Shown: positions 24,851-33,354, numbered from the stretch's first letter. The stretch: DNA of 64,000 nucleotides from Chloroflexota bacterium (GCA_005882115.1 VBEG01000027.1:20138-84137), one strand, 5' to 3'. Translations and numbers: made by a program. The notes: generated by a model from the sequence alone, not told the origin.

Positions 24851-25876
24851 CTAGTTGGCCGACTCCGCCCAGGAGATCAGGTCGCGCAGGCCGCGGTCGA
24901 ACTCGACGTGCGGCGCCCAACCGAGATCGCGGCGCGCCTTGCCGACGTCGCTGACGTAGAACTTCTGGTCACCCTCGCGCCAGTCCGCGAAGCTGAACTG
25001 CGGCCTCTTGCGCGTGAGCTCGCCGATCTGGTCGATGACCTCCAGCAGATTCCGCTGGTTCTCCGGCCCGCCACCGACGTTGTAGATCTCGCCCCGGGCG
25101 ATGCCGATCTTGTCGATCACGGTGGTGTAGAGCGCGCTCAGGTCGCGCGCGTCGAGGAGGTCGCGCACCTGGGTCCCGTCGCCATAGATCCTCAGCGCGC
25201 GGTCCCTGAGGATCGAGTGCACGAAGTGCGCCACCCATCCCTGGTCCTCGGTGCCGTACTGGTGCGCGCCGTAGATGCAGCTCTGGCGCAGCACTACGGT
25301 GTTCATGCCGAAGCAGCGCGCGTAGTCGCGGACGTACTGGTCGGCGGCGCCTTTGCTGCAGCCGTAGGGGCTGTGAAAATCGATCGGCTGCGTCTCTTTA
25401 CAGGCACCGTTGTTGTGGTCGAGCTTTCCGTAGACCTTATTCGTCGATGCAAAGACAAACGGCGCATCGTGGTTGTGCGTCCGGACGGCCTCGAGCATGT
25501 TGAGGGTGCCGCGCGCGTTGACGTCGAAGTCCGTGCTGGGGTCGACGAGCGACGTCGTGACCGCGACCTGCCCGGCCAGGTGGAGGACGGCGTCCTGGTC
25601 CTTCACGTGCTCGGCCAGGGCGCCGGCGTTCCTCACGTCCTCTTTAATGAAGGCGATCCGGTTCGGGTACTTGGTGATGAGCCACTTGAGGTTGCGTTCG
25701 GTGCCCGGGCGGCTCAAGTTGTCGAGCAGGCTGACGTGCCAGCCCTCCTTGATCAGGTGGACCGCGGCGTTGACACCCAGGAAGCCGGCCCCACCGGTGA
25801 TGAGGATCCTGCGGTCCGGAGCGGCCGGGAGTGGCGGCGTCGACTTGGTCTTGGTCAGCCGCTCAGAGGGGTCCAC
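24851..25876 (-). CDS. rfbE: CDP-paratose 2-epimerase-like SDR
   Basis: A 341-residue extended SDR. GGAGFLG binds NAD near residue 28. The segments DNLSRPGTERNLKWL, ASTNKVYG, DFHSPYGCSKGAADQY (catalytic Tyr/Lys) and EDQGWVAHF are characteristic of CDP-paratose/CDP-tyvelose epimerases. These produce CDP-tyvelose for O-antigen-like glycans. A first ~20-residue extension (PSERLTKTKSTPPLPAAPD) precedes the fold. GTG 25876 follows a TAACGT hexamer by 10 nt. It is unusual outside Gram-negatives, although SDRs of this group do occur elsewhere, so the exact substrate needs caution. Confidence 0.75.
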   Translation of the reverse strand: MDPSERLTKTKSTPPLPAAPDRRILITGGAGFLGVNAAVHLIKEGWHVSLLDNLSRPGTERNLKWLITKYPNRIAFIKEDVRNAGALAEHVKDQDAVLHLAGQVAVTTSLVDPSTDFDVNARGTLNMLEAVRTHNHDAPFVFASTNKVYGKLDHNNGACKETQPIDFHSPYGCSKGAADQYVRDYARCFGMNTVVLRQSCIYGAHQYGTEDQGWVAHFVHSILRDRALRIYGDGTQVRDLLDARDLSALYTTVIDKIGIARGEIYNVGGGPENQRNLLEVIDQIGELTRKRPQFSFADWREGDQKFYVSDVGKARRDLGWAPHVEFDRGLRDLISWAESAN

Positions 25877-25889
25877 TGCGGCGCATACG

Positions 25890-26258
25890 TTAGCCCGTGG
25901 ATATCCCTCTGAGGAAGGCGATCACAACGATCCACGAGGCGCCGGCGAGGACGAGCGCTTCGCGCCGGGCGTTGCCCTGATGGGCGTAGATGTACGCGCC
26001 GGGGAGAAACAGCGTCGCGAACGCGCCGTACACCATGTGCAGCAACCCGGCGCGCGGATCGCCGCCCGCGAGCAAGGCCCACAGGCCGAGCAGGCCTTGC
26101 ACCGGCGTGATGGCTGCCATGATCAGGTAGGTCGACCGAAAGCCCCCGCTGACGCGCTGGTTCCGAAAGTAGTGATAGGCGCCCCACAGCCCGAGCAGCA
26201 CCGCAAAGGCCACGAGCACACGCGCGCCGTAGCTGTGCAGAAAGGCGAGCGTCTCCAC
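25890..26258 (-). CDS. small polytopic membrane protein, unknown function
   Basis: A 122-residue protein with about four transmembrane helices (residues 8-30, 42-65, 72-92, 100-118). His-containing segments (YHYFRNQ, LLHMVYG, YIYAHQG) recall heme- or quinone-associated membrane proteins, but no family is recognised. GTG 26258 follows the galE-like stop by 3 nt, so it is part of the same minus-strand operon. Confidence 0.6.
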   Translation of the reverse strand: METLAFLHSYGARVLVAFAVLLGLWGAYHYFRNQRVSGGFRSTYLIMAAITPVQGLLGLWALLAGGDPRAGLLHMVYGAFATLFLPGAYIYAHQGNARREALVLAGASWIVVIAFLRGISTG

Positions 26259-26261
26259 CGC

Positions 26262-27203
26262 CTAGGCGTGGAGTCTGGAGATCTGCCCGCGGAAGTAGTC
26301 GACGGTCAGGCGCAGGCCTTCCTCGAGCTGGATGCGCGGCTGCCAGCCGAGCTGTTCCGCTGCGCGCCGGTTGTCGAGCGCGATGCGGTACACGTCGCCT
26401 TTGCGCGCCGGTCCGAACATGGGCTCGAGCTTGTACTCGGTCAGGAGCGCGATCTTGCGGAACAGGTCGTTGATCGTCACCGGGATGCCCGAGCTGATGT
26501 GGAAGGTGCCGCCGTCACCCGTCTCGAGGGCGGCGAGGTTTGCCATCGCGACGTCGCCGACGTGCAGCATGTCGCGCGACTGATTCCCGTCGCCGTCGAT
26601 CGTGACCGGCTTGCCCTCGATCATCCGGCTCGCGAAGATGGCCACGACGCGGCCCTCCTCGGCGAAGAAGTCCTGCCGCGGACCGTAGATGTTGGCGTAG
26701 CGAAGCGTCGTGTAGCGCAGGCCAAACGTCCTGTCGAACATTCCCAGGTAGTGCTCGAACGCGAGCTTGCTGGTGCCGTACGGCGAGAGCGGACGCACGG
26801 GATGGTCTTCATCCGCCGGCACGATGTCGGGTTCGCCGTAGAGCGCGCCACCGGTGGAGCTGAAGATCACCTTGCGCACGGCCTCGTCGACGCAAGCGCG
26901 GAGCACGTTGAGGCCACCGACCACGTTGACCAAGGCGTCGTGCCCGGGGTCGGCCACGGACTTCGGAACCTCGGACTGCGCCGCGTGATGGTTCACGACC
27001 TCGGGCTTGAACGACGCGATCGCGGCGTGCACCTGGGCGCGATTCGTGACGTCGACCCGATGTAGCTTCGCGGCTTGATTGACGTTTTCCTCGCGGCCGG
27101 TGCTCAGGTTGTCCATGACGCCGACCTCATGCCCCGCGGCGATGTAGGCGTCCACCACATGCGAGCCGATGAATCCGGCGCCGCCAGTGACGAGAATCTT
27201 CAA
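26262..27203 (-). CDS. UDP-glucose 4-epimerase-like SDR
   Basis: A 313-residue extended SDR. The GGAGFIGS motif is at residues 8-15, SSTGGALYG includes the catalytic Ser/Thr, and YGTSK carries Tyr and Lys. It is of the GalE type and interconverts nucleotide sugars in the cytoplasm. TTG 27203 is used; a TAGAGT hexamer lies 8 nt upstream, inside ybeY, which begins divergently only 5 bp away. It heads a four-gene minus-strand operon of sugar-nucleotide and membrane genes. Confidence 0.82.
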   Translation of the reverse strand: MKILVTGGAGFIGSHVVDAYIAAGHEVGVMDNLSTGREENVNQAAKLHRVDVTNRAQVHAAIASFKPEVVNHHAAQSEVPKSVADPGHDALVNVVGGLNVLRACVDEAVRKVIFSSTGGALYGEPDIVPADEDHPVRPLSPYGTSKLAFEHYLGMFDRTFGLRYTTLRYANIYGPRQDFFAEEGRVVAIFASRMIEGKPVTIDGDGNQSRDMLHVGDVAMANLAALETGDGGTFHISSGIPVTINDLFRKIALLTEYKLEPMFGPARKGDVYRIALDNRRAAEQLGWQPRIQLEEGLRLTVDYFRGQISRLHA

Positions 27204-27208
27204 CGAGC

Positions 27209-27664
27209 GTGACTCTACTAAATGTGGATGTCGTCAAGGCTGTGCGGGCGGATGTCCGCCCTAGCTTCATCCGTGACGTGCTGACGCGGGCGGCAGCCGT
27301 GCCCGAAGTCGCGGCGCGATTGCCGGATGCCCAGAGCACAGTCGCGGTTCGGCTCACCGCCGACGCGGAGATGCAGCGCTTGAACACGGCGTATGCGGGC
27401 GAACCTCACTCCACCGACGTCCTATCGTTTGCCGGCTCAGCCGGCCACGTCGGGGACATCGCCATCTCGTGGCCCGCGACCCTGCGTCAGGCCGCCGAGT
27501 ATGGCCACGACGCGACGGCGGAGCTCGCGCTGCTCGCGGTGCACGGCCTGCTCCACCTGCTGGGCTGGGATCACATATCGGCGCGCGAAGAGAAGGAGAT
27601 GACTCGCCTGACAATCGAGGCTTTACAGCAGTCGGGAATCGAGTTGGCTCCGCGACGCCTTTAG
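27209..27664 (+). CDS. ybeY: endoribonuclease YbeY
   Basis: A 151-residue metalloprotein of the YbeY/UPF0054 family, needed for 16S rRNA 3' maturation and ribosome quality control. The zinc motif HGLLHLLGWDH lies near residues 112-122 and the DVLSF segment near 71. GTG 27209 is the first start after the divergent TTG 27203; GTG 27224 is an alternative. The neighbour pth is also a translation-related gene. Length is normal. Confidence 0.93.
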   Translation: MTLLNVDVVKAVRADVRPSFIRDVLTRAAAVPEVAARLPDAQSTVAVRLTADAEMQRLNTAYAGEPHSTDVLSFAGSAGHVGDIAISWPATLRQAAEYGHDATAELALLAVHGLLHLLGWDHISAREEKEMTRLTIEALQQSGIELAPRRL

Positions 27665-27712
27665 ACTCGCTACATGGTCTGCGGCGCTCGCCGCGGGCCT
27701 TAGTGCGTCTGG

Positions 27713-28318
27713 ATGGGAGAAATACAAGAGCGATTGATCGTGGGACTCGGCAACCCCGAGTCCGAGTACGCCGATACGCGCCACAACCTGGGTTTTGCGT
27801 GCGTGCGAGAGCTCGCGCGCCGGCTCGGCGTGTCGGTCGATCGCAAACGCTGGCAGTCCCTGATCGGCCGTTCGGAAGCGAAGCGTCTTTGGCTCGTCAT
27901 GCCGCAGACGTTCATGAACCTCTCCGGTGAGGCGGTGGCGAAGGCGCTGAAAGACATCGGGCTGACGCCCGAGCAGACATGGGTCGTCCACGACGAGCTG
28001 GACCTTCCGATGTGCCGGATGCGGATCAGACGCGGCGGTTCCGGCGCCGGGCACAACGGCGTGCGTTCGTTGATCTCGTCGCTGGGCACCGATGATTTCG
28101 TCCGTTTTCGCGTCGGCATCGGCAAGCCCTCGCGCAAAGGCTCACCGGCCGGGCGGCACTACGTCCTGGGGCGATTCACGAAGGCCGAGGCGGAGAGGCT
28201 GCCGCAGGTGATCAATGGGGTCGCCGACGCGCTGGAGCTGGCGCTCCAAGCGGGGATCGAGCGGGCGATGGATCGCTACAACCGCGCCGGAGCGCTTGGA
28301 TGCGAGGAGCTGCTATGA
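27713..28318 (+). CDS. pth: peptidyl-tRNA hydrolase
   Basis: A 201-residue Pth that recycles peptidyl-tRNA. The N-terminal IVGLGNPESEYADTRHN contains the catalytic His, near residue 24. MPQTFMNLSG, HDELDLP and GAGHNGVRS are the conserved blocks. ATG 27713 is used. Its stop overlaps mfd as ATGA. The pth-mfd-mazG order is shared with Actinomycetota and Bacillota. Confidence 0.95.
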   Translation: MGEIQERLIVGLGNPESEYADTRHNLGFACVRELARRLGVSVDRKRWQSLIGRSEAKRLWLVMPQTFMNLSGEAVAKALKDIGLTPEQTWVVHDELDLPMCRMRIRRGGSGAGHNGVRSLISSLGTDDFVRFRVGIGKPSRKGSPAGRHYVLGRFTKAEAERLPQVINGVADALELALQAGIERAMDRYNRAGALGCEELL

Positions 28319-31300
28319 CCACGTTGTGGCAAGCTGCGCTCGGCGCCGAGCCGCGGCTCGAAGGATGGGTCGCCCGTGGCCACAGCGAGCTCCACGTGGC
28401 CCGGCTTCCGCGCTCGGCGTGGCCTATCGTCGCCGCGGCGGTTGCTCGCGCGCTGATTGAAAGAGGGAAGTCCGCTCTCATCCTGGTCTCGGGCCCGGAG
28501 CGGTTCGCCTACGAGCTTCGCGTGTGGCTCAGCGGACGGCCGCCGGCGTCTGTTTTCGCCGAAGTCGGCGTCTCGTTCCTCGACCGGCCTCCTGCCTTTG
28601 ATGAGGCGGTGAACAGGCGCCTCGAGGCGCTGAGCGCCCTCGCGTCCGCGGACAACACCGCGGCTGTCGTCGTCTCTTCGCGGCGCGCCCTCACCCGACA
28701 AACCATCTCGCGCCGGGATCTGGTCGATACGGCGGTCACCCTGCGGCCGGGCGAGGGGCCTGACCCCATCACCGTCGCCGGCCGGCTGGTCGAGCTGGGT
28801 TACACCCGCGAGCCGCTTGTCGAGGAAAGAGGGCAGTTCTCCTTGCGCGGCGGCATCCTGGACGTGTTTCCCTCGGCGGCGGACGCGCCGATCCGGGCCG
28901 AGTGGGTCGGCGACGCGGTGGAGACGCTGCGCCTGTTCGACCCCGACAACCAGCGTTCGGTGATGCCGGTCGCAGAGGTGACCATCAGGACGGGACGCGA
29001 GCTCCTGATCGGCCCGGAGCGAGGCGCCGCCGCCGTTGCGCGGCTGCGCGAATCGGTTTCGCTCGAGAGCCTGCGCGGGGACGTCCGATCGGAATGGGAG
29101 GACGAGCTGACGCGCCTGGGCGCGGGCGCCGCATTTGCGGGCGTCGAGTTTTACGCCGCCTACCTCGATCCGTCGCGACCTTCGCTGCTCGACCACCTGC
29201 CGCAGGACACGGTCGTCATCGACTTCGAGCCGGCGCGACAGCGAGCCGACGCGCGCACGTTGTTGGACGAGACGGCCATGCTCGCCGCGGCCGAGGCGGG
29301 CGGAGGCGAGCTGCCGCGGCAGTTCAAGCTTCCGACCGTCGAGCGCGCCGACGACTTCGGCGTGCGGCCCCACCTGACGATCACGAGCGCCGAGGGGACG
29401 GGTGACGCGATCGATCTCGGATGGTTCGAAGGAGAGCCGCTCGTCGGGCAACCACGGGCGCTCGCGGGCTTCGCGGCGCGCGCCGAAGGGTCGGCCATCG
29501 TCTTCGCGACGGAGCAAGACGAGCGCCTGCGCGCCCTCCTCGACGAGTCGGGCGTCACGAACGCGCTCGTCGAGGTCGACCTGGACATCGACCTCGGCGT
29601 GAAGCCGGGCTTGCTGCACTCCTCGATCGACCTCGCGGCGGGCTGCTCGCAGCCGGCGATCGGTTTGCACGTCGCCACCGACGCCGAGCTGTTTGGCCGC
29701 GTGCGCCGGCCCTCGCGTGGCCGGAGCGTCGCCCGCACTCGCACCGAGGACATGACGCGCGAGTTCACGCTGGACTTCGCACCTGACGAGCTCGTCGTCC
29801 ACGTCGACCATGGGATCGCGCGATTCAAGGGGATGCGCCTGATCGAGTCGGAAGGTGCGCACCGGGAGTACCTCGAGCTCGAGTACGCCGAAGGTGACCG
29901 GCTGTTCGTGCCGGTCGAAAACCTCGATCGCGTGCAGAAATACCTCGGCGGCGAGGCGGCTCCGGCACTGCACCGGCTCGGGACGTCCGATTGGACGCGT
30001 GCGAGAGGGCGTGCCCGCAAGGTCGTGCAGGACGTCGCCGAGGAGCTGCTGAAGATCTACTCGATGCGGGAGGCCAGGCCGGGCATCGCCTTCGCGCCGG
30101 ACACCGCCTGGCAGGACGAGCTCGAGGCCACCTTTCCTTATGCAGAGACGCCGGACCAGATCGCGGCGTTGGCCGAGATCAAGGGCGATATGGAGTCTGA
30201 CCGGCCGATGGACCGCCTCCTGTGCGGCGACGTCGGGTTCGGCAAGACCGAGCTCGCCCTTCGCGCCGCGTTCAAGGCGGCGATGAGTGGGAAGCAGGTC
30301 GCGCTGCTGGCCCCGACCACTGTGCTCGCGCAGCAGCACTTCCACGTGTTCCGGGAGCGGTTGAAGAACTTCCCAGTCGTGGTCGAGATGCTGTCGCGAT
30401 TCGTCGACGACGAGACGCAGGCGCGGACAGTGGACGGACTCAAGAGCGGCCATGTCGACATCGTCGTCGGCACGCATCGCCTGCTCCAGCGCGACGTCCG
30501 CTTCAAGCGACTGGGACTGCTTGTCGTCGACGAGGAGCACCGCTTCGGCGTCATGCAAAAAGAGAGGCTGAAGAAGTTGCGCACGCAGCTCGACGTGCTC
30601 TCGCTGTCGGCGACGCCGATTCCGCGCACGCTGCACATGGCCGTGGGCGGGATCCGCGACATGAGCGTGATCCAGACGCCGCCGGAGGAGCGACAGCCGA
30701 TCAAGACCTACGTGACCGCGGACGACGACGAGCTCGTGCGGGAGGCGATCGGCCGCGAGCTGCAGAGGGGCGGCCAGGTGTACTTCGTGCACAACCGCGT
30801 GCGGACGATCCAGAAAGCCGCGGAACGTGTGCACAGGCTGATCCCCGAAGGCCGGATTGCGATCGGCCACGGACAGATGTCTGAAGACCAGCTTGCGTCG
30901 GTGATGGTCGACTTCGAGGCGGGAAAGTACGACGTCCTCGTCTGCACCACCATCATCGAGTCGGGGCTAGACATCCCGAACGTCAACACGATCATCGTCG
31001 AGCGGTCCGACCGCTTCGGCCTGGCGCAGCTATATCAGCTCCGCGGGCGTGTTGGACGCTCGGGTCGGCGGGCGTACGCCTACTTCCTCTACGACCCCAG
31101 GCGGTCACTCACGGAGCAAGCCGACAAGAGGTTGGACGTCATCTCCGGCCTCCATGAGCTCGGCCAGGGATTCAAGATCGCCCTTCGCGACCTGGAGATC
31201 CGCGGCGCCGGCAACCTGCTGGGCACGGAGCAGCACGGGGCGATCGCGGCCGTCGGGTTCGAGATGTATCTCCAGATGCTGCAGAGCGCGGTGTCCATGC

Positions 31301-31806
31301 TGCGGACGGGATCCGAGGAAACCGCCGTCACGGACGTCCTGTCGACGGCGGAGATGAACCTCGACCTCCCGCTCGACCACTTCATTCCCCGCTCCTACAT
31401 CCGGGACGAGAAGCTGCGGCTCGGGGCGTACCGTCAGCTCGCGGGCGCGGATGACGAAGCCGACCTCGACTCGATGCTGCGCTCCCTGAAGGACCGCTAC
31501 GGGACCGCGCCGCCGCAGCTGGACAACCTCGCGTACTCCCTGCGCGTGAAGCTGCGCGGTCAGAGGATGGGACTGCGCGGCGTGGTCGCGGACGGTCACG
31601 ACATCGTGATCCGGGTCGACCCGCAGCGATTCCTCGACGTCGAGGAGCTTTCCCGGCGGATGGCGGGACGGATCGCGGTCGGCCCCAACCGGATCAAGAT
31701 GCGGAGGAAGGGGGAGGGGTGGCAGTCCGACCTGCTCACGCTCCTCGAGGAGATGGCGGCCCTTTACGAAGCTGGGCGCGGCGTCGCGGTAATGTCTCGC
31801 CCGTGA
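28315..31806 (+). CDS. mfd: transcription-repair coupling factor Mfd
   Basis: An 1163-residue protein that displaces stalled RNA polymerase and recruits UvrA. Order: UvrB-like N-terminal module (1-~380), RNA-polymerase-interacting domain with the conserved VHVDHGIARFKGM near residue 500, RecG-like translocase motor with Walker A GDVGFGKTE near 638 and DEEH near 738, then a C-terminal TRCF domain. ATG 28315 overlaps the pth stop. All motifs expected for an active motor are present. Confidence 0.97.
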   Translation: MTTLWQAALGAEPRLEGWVARGHSELHVARLPRSAWPIVAAAVARALIERGKSALILVSGPERFAYELRVWLSGRPPASVFAEVGVSFLDRPPAFDEAVNRRLEALSALASADNTAAVVVSSRRALTRQTISRRDLVDTAVTLRPGEGPDPITVAGRLVELGYTREPLVEERGQFSLRGGILDVFPSAADAPIRAEWVGDAVETLRLFDPDNQRSVMPVAEVTIRTGRELLIGPERGAAAVARLRESVSLESLRGDVRSEWEDELTRLGAGAAFAGVEFYAAYLDPSRPSLLDHLPQDTVVIDFEPARQRADARTLLDETAMLAAAEAGGGELPRQFKLPTVERADDFGVRPHLTITSAEGTGDAIDLGWFEGEPLVGQPRALAGFAARAEGSAIVFATEQDERLRALLDESGVTNALVEVDLDIDLGVKPGLLHSSIDLAAGCSQPAIGLHVATDAELFGRVRRPSRGRSVARTRTEDMTREFTLDFAPDELVVHVDHGIARFKGMRLIESEGAHREYLELEYAEGDRLFVPVENLDRVQKYLGGEAAPALHRLGTSDWTRARGRARKVVQDVAEELLKIYSMREARPGIAFAPDTAWQDELEATFPYAETPDQIAALAEIKGDMESDRPMDRLLCGDVGFGKTELALRAAFKAAMSGKQVALLAPTTVLAQQHFHVFRERLKNFPVVVEMLSRFVDDETQARTVDGLKSGHVDIVVGTHRLLQRDVRFKRLGLLVVDEEHRFGVMQKERLKKLRTQLDVLSLSATPIPRTLHMAVGGIRDMSVIQTPPEERQPIKTYVTADDDELVREAIGRELQRGGQVYFVHNRVRTIQKAAERVHRLIPEGRIAIGHGQMSEDQLASVMVDFEAGKYDVLVCTTIIESGLDIPNVNTIIVERSDRFGLAQLYQLRGRVGRSGRRAYAYFLYDPRRSLTEQADKRLDVISGLHELGQGFKIALRDLEIRGAGNLLGTEQHGAIAAVGFEMYLQMLQSAVSMLRTGSEETAVTDVLSTAEMNLDLPLDHFIPRSYIRDEKLRLGAYRQLAGADDEADLDSMLRSLKDRYGTAPPQLDNLAYSLRVKLRGQRMGLRGVVADGHDIVIRVDPQRFLDVEELSRRMAGRIAVGPNRIKMRRKGEGWQSDLLTLLEEMAALYEAGRGVAVMSRP
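31790..31795 (+). promoter_or_regulatory. -10 hexamer for leaderless mazG
   Basis: TAATGT, then a 7-nt spacer and GTG 31803. It lies within the last codons of mfd, allowing mazG to be transcribed separately. Confidence 0.5.
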
Positions 31807-32579
31807 GCGACAGGCCATTTGCGGACGGCATCGCCGCGATCTTCGAGGTCGTGCACACGCTGCGCGCTCCTGGCGGGTGCCCGTGGGACCGGGAGCAGAC
31901 GCACGAGTCGCTACGCCAGTACCTGCTCGAAGAGACTTACGAGCTGCTCGAGGCGATCGACGCCGGCGATGACGCGAAGATGATGGAGGAGCTGGGCGAC
32001 CTTCTCTTGCAGATCGCGATGCACGCTGAGATCGCGGCCGAAGAAGGACGCTTCGACGCGACGCAGGTGTCCGAAGCCGTCGCCGCGAAGATGGTCAAGC
32101 GTCACCCGCATGTGTTCGGCGACAAGTCGGTCGCAAACGCCCACGAGGTGCTGCGCAACTGGGAGCACCAGAAGATCAGCGAGGCGCGTGAGGCCGGCAA
32201 CGAGGAATCGGTCGTCGACCGCGTGCCATCAACTCTCCCTGCGCTCGCCTGGGCGCTTGGTCTGCAGAAGCGCGCTGCGCGCGTCGGTTTCGATTTCGCG
32301 TCGCCTGCCGCTGCGGCGGACTCATTGGGCGAGGAGGCACGCGAGCTGGCTGAGGTTGGCGACCGCGACCGCGCATTCCAGGAGATGGGCGACCTGCTCT
32401 TCGCGGTCGTGTCGCTGGCTCGAAGCATGAAGGTGAATCCTGAGGACGCGTTGCGCGTCGCAGGTCAGCGATTTCGCAAACGGTTCGCCGCGACGGAGGC
32501 GTCGGTGCGCCGCGAAGGCAAGAGCTTAAGCGACCTCAGCGCCGATGAAATGCTCGACCGCTGGGAGAAAGCCAGGTAA
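31803..32579 (+). CDS. mazG: nucleoside triphosphate pyrophosphohydrolase MazG
   Basis: A 258-residue tandem MazG protein that hydrolyses NTPs to NMP and PPi. The N-terminal domain has CPWDREQTHESLRQYLLEE, then an EELGDLLLQI metal-binding helix, then KRHPHVFGD. A second MazG domain follows around residues 155-225 (EEARELAEVGDRD, QEMGDLLFAVV). GTG 31803 overlaps the mfd stop as GTGA, and a TAATGT hexamer lies 7 nt upstream. Length matches the two-domain form. Confidence 0.94.
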   Translation: MSDRPFADGIAAIFEVVHTLRAPGGCPWDREQTHESLRQYLLEETYELLEAIDAGDDAKMMEELGDLLLQIAMHAEIAAEEGRFDATQVSEAVAAKMVKRHPHVFGDKSVANAHEVLRNWEHQKISEAREAGNEESVVDRVPSTLPALAWALGLQKRAARVGFDFASPAAAADSLGEEARELAEVGDRDRAFQEMGDLLFAVVSLARSMKVNPEDALRVAGQRFRKRFAATEASVRREGKSLSDLSADEMLDRWEKAR

Positions 32580-32587
32580 CCATTTGA

Positions 32588-32593
32588 TATAGT
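32588..32593 (+). promoter_or_regulatory. -10 hexamer upstream of the septum-formation gene
   Basis: TATAGT lies 37 nt before the start at 32631. The start has a short leader rather than being leaderless. No clear -35 was identified. Confidence 0.35.
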
Positions 32594-32630
32594 CGGCTCC
32601 CGCCCGATCGTTCCCGCACAACGACGCAGC

Positions 32631-32981
32631 ATGAAATACAGCAACAAGCCCACCACCGCCGCGGGCACGCTTCGCGTGAGCGCGTTCACTCTGCGGAGCA
32701 CCCTGATTCTCATTGCCGCAGGCATCGTGTTGATGTGGGCGGCGGTCGCGTTTGCGCAAGAGGCCTACATCAGCCAGCGCCTCGGCCAGCAGGTCTCCGA
32801 GCTGCGCACGCAGAACGCCCAGATCGCGGCCCAGAACGCCGGCTACCGCAAGGACGTGGAGGCACTTTCCAACGGCACGGCCGACGAAGAGGAGGCCCGC
32901 ATGAGCGGCTTCGCCAAGCCGAACGAGAGGACGTTTCTGGTCACGACTCCGAGCCCCTCGCCTACGCCGAGGTCGCGCTGA
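32631..32981 (+). CDS. FtsB/DivIC-like septum formation initiator
   Basis: A 116-residue single-pass membrane protein. One helix at about residues 22-43, a coiled coil from about 50 to 75 (RLGQQVSELRTQNAQIAAQN), and the family-type C-terminal segment EEARMSGFAKPNERTFLV. DivIC/FtsB proteins link early and late divisome components. A Ser/Pro/Thr tail ends it. It follows mazG as in Actinomycetota, but no eno is between them here. Confidence 0.78.
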   Translation: MKYSNKPTTAAGTLRVSAFTLRSTLILIAAGIVLMWAAVAFAQEAYISQRLGQQVSELRTQNAQIAAQNAGYRKDVEALSNGTADEEEARMSGFAKPNERTFLVTTPSPSPTPRSR

Positions 32982-33003
32982 GCAGCGCCCCTCGCCCTTC
33001 GCC

Positions 33004-33025
33004 CTTCTCCCCTGCGGGGAGAGGG
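33004..33025. repeat. dispersed palindrome copy
   Basis: An imperfect inverted repeat with CTCCCC-TGC-GGGGAG at its core, upstream of the initiator tRNA. It belongs to the same GC-rich palindrome family as the copies near 5745 and 15299. Confidence 0.45.
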
Positions 33026-33037
33026 ATGTGCTGGTCT

Positions 33038-33043
33038 TATACT
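33038..33043 (+). promoter_or_regulatory. -10 hexamer of the initiator tRNA
   Basis: TATACT ends 5 nt before nucleotide 1 of the tRNA. Transcription would begin at the mature 5' end or one base into it. No convincing -35 element is visible. Confidence 0.5.
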
Positions 33044-33048
33044 GGAAA

Positions 33049-33123
33049 CGCGGAGTGGAGCAGCGGCAGCTCGTCGGGCTCATAACCCGAAGGTCCTTGG
33101 TTCGAATCCAAGCTCCGCAACCA
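33049..33123 (+). tRNA. initiator tRNA-fMet (CAT)
   Basis: A 75-nt cloverleaf with encoded CCA. Acceptor CGCGGAG pairs with CTCCGCA except at the 1-72 position, where C faces A: the hallmark of bacterial initiator tRNA, preventing EF-Tu use. The anticodon stem is TCGGG/CCCGA with loop CTCATAA, containing the GGG:CCC pairs that direct it to the ribosomal P site. The D stem is GAGC/GCTC and the T stem CTTGG/CCAAG with loop TTCGAAT. The assignment is firm. Confidence 0.95.
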
Positions 33124-33177
33124 TCCTGATCCCAAGCCCCCTCAGCCACTCGTGCGCATCTGGACGACAAATAAGGA

Positions 33178-33261
33178 ATGAACAAGAGAAAGCGCGTAGC
33201 GATTGCGAAGCACCGGAAGAAGAAGCAGAAGCTGAAGGCGCGGACGCAGGCCGCTCGCTAA
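33178..33261 (+). CDS. 27-residue basic peptide, bS22/AURKAIP1-like
   Basis: ATG at 33178, stop TAA at 33259-33261. The peptide is mostly Lys/Arg, with KRKR near the start and KHRKKKQKLKAR in the middle. This matches the general pattern of the very small actinobacterial ribosomal protein bS22 and the AURKAIP1/COX24 domain (KRRKRM..KKHRK). An AAGGA directly precedes the ATG, too close for a normal Shine-Dalgarno spacing. It lies between the initiator tRNA and a second CAU tRNA, a translation-rich setting. It is too short for firm homology; it could also be a chance frame. Confidence 0.45.
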   Translation: MNKRKRVAIAKHRKKKQKLKARTQAAR

Positions 33262-33278
33262 GCTCACGTTCGACGAAC

Positions 33279-33354
33279 GGTGCCGTAGCTCAGGTGGTAG
33301 AGCGCGCGACTCATAATCGCGTTGTCGGTGGTTCGAGTCCACCCGGCACCACCA
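33279..33354 (+). tRNA. tRNA with CAT anticodon: elongator Met or Ile2 (lysidine)
   Basis: A 76-nt cloverleaf with encoded CCA. Acceptor GGTGCCG/CGGCACC is fully paired, so it is not an initiator. The D arm is GCTC-AGGTGGTA-GAGC, the anticodon arm CGCGA-CTCATAA-TCGCG, the T arm GGTGG-TTCGAGT-CCACC. A CAT anticodon fits either elongator Met or the minor Ile tRNA whose C34 is converted to lysidine by TilS. The anticodon stem core GCGA/TCGC matches E. coli ileX, and tilS follows directly, hinting at Ile2, but this is not conclusive. The final A of CCA is the A of the tilS ATG. Confidence 0.93.

Noticed and set aside
23628..24920. 430-codon minus-strand frame overlapping the GT87-like gene
   Set aside because: Another frame of the same strand without hydrophobic segments; the 398-residue frame has a clear membrane profile.
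28276..30870. Long open frame on the minus strand opposite mfd (864 codons)
   Set aside because: It lies wholly within mfd, has low-complexity Arg/His/Asp composition and no domain; a GC-skew shadow of the real gene.
33279..33354. Second initiator tRNA
   Set aside because: The acceptor stem is fully paired at 1-72 and the anticodon stem lacks the GGG:CCC pairs of initiators.
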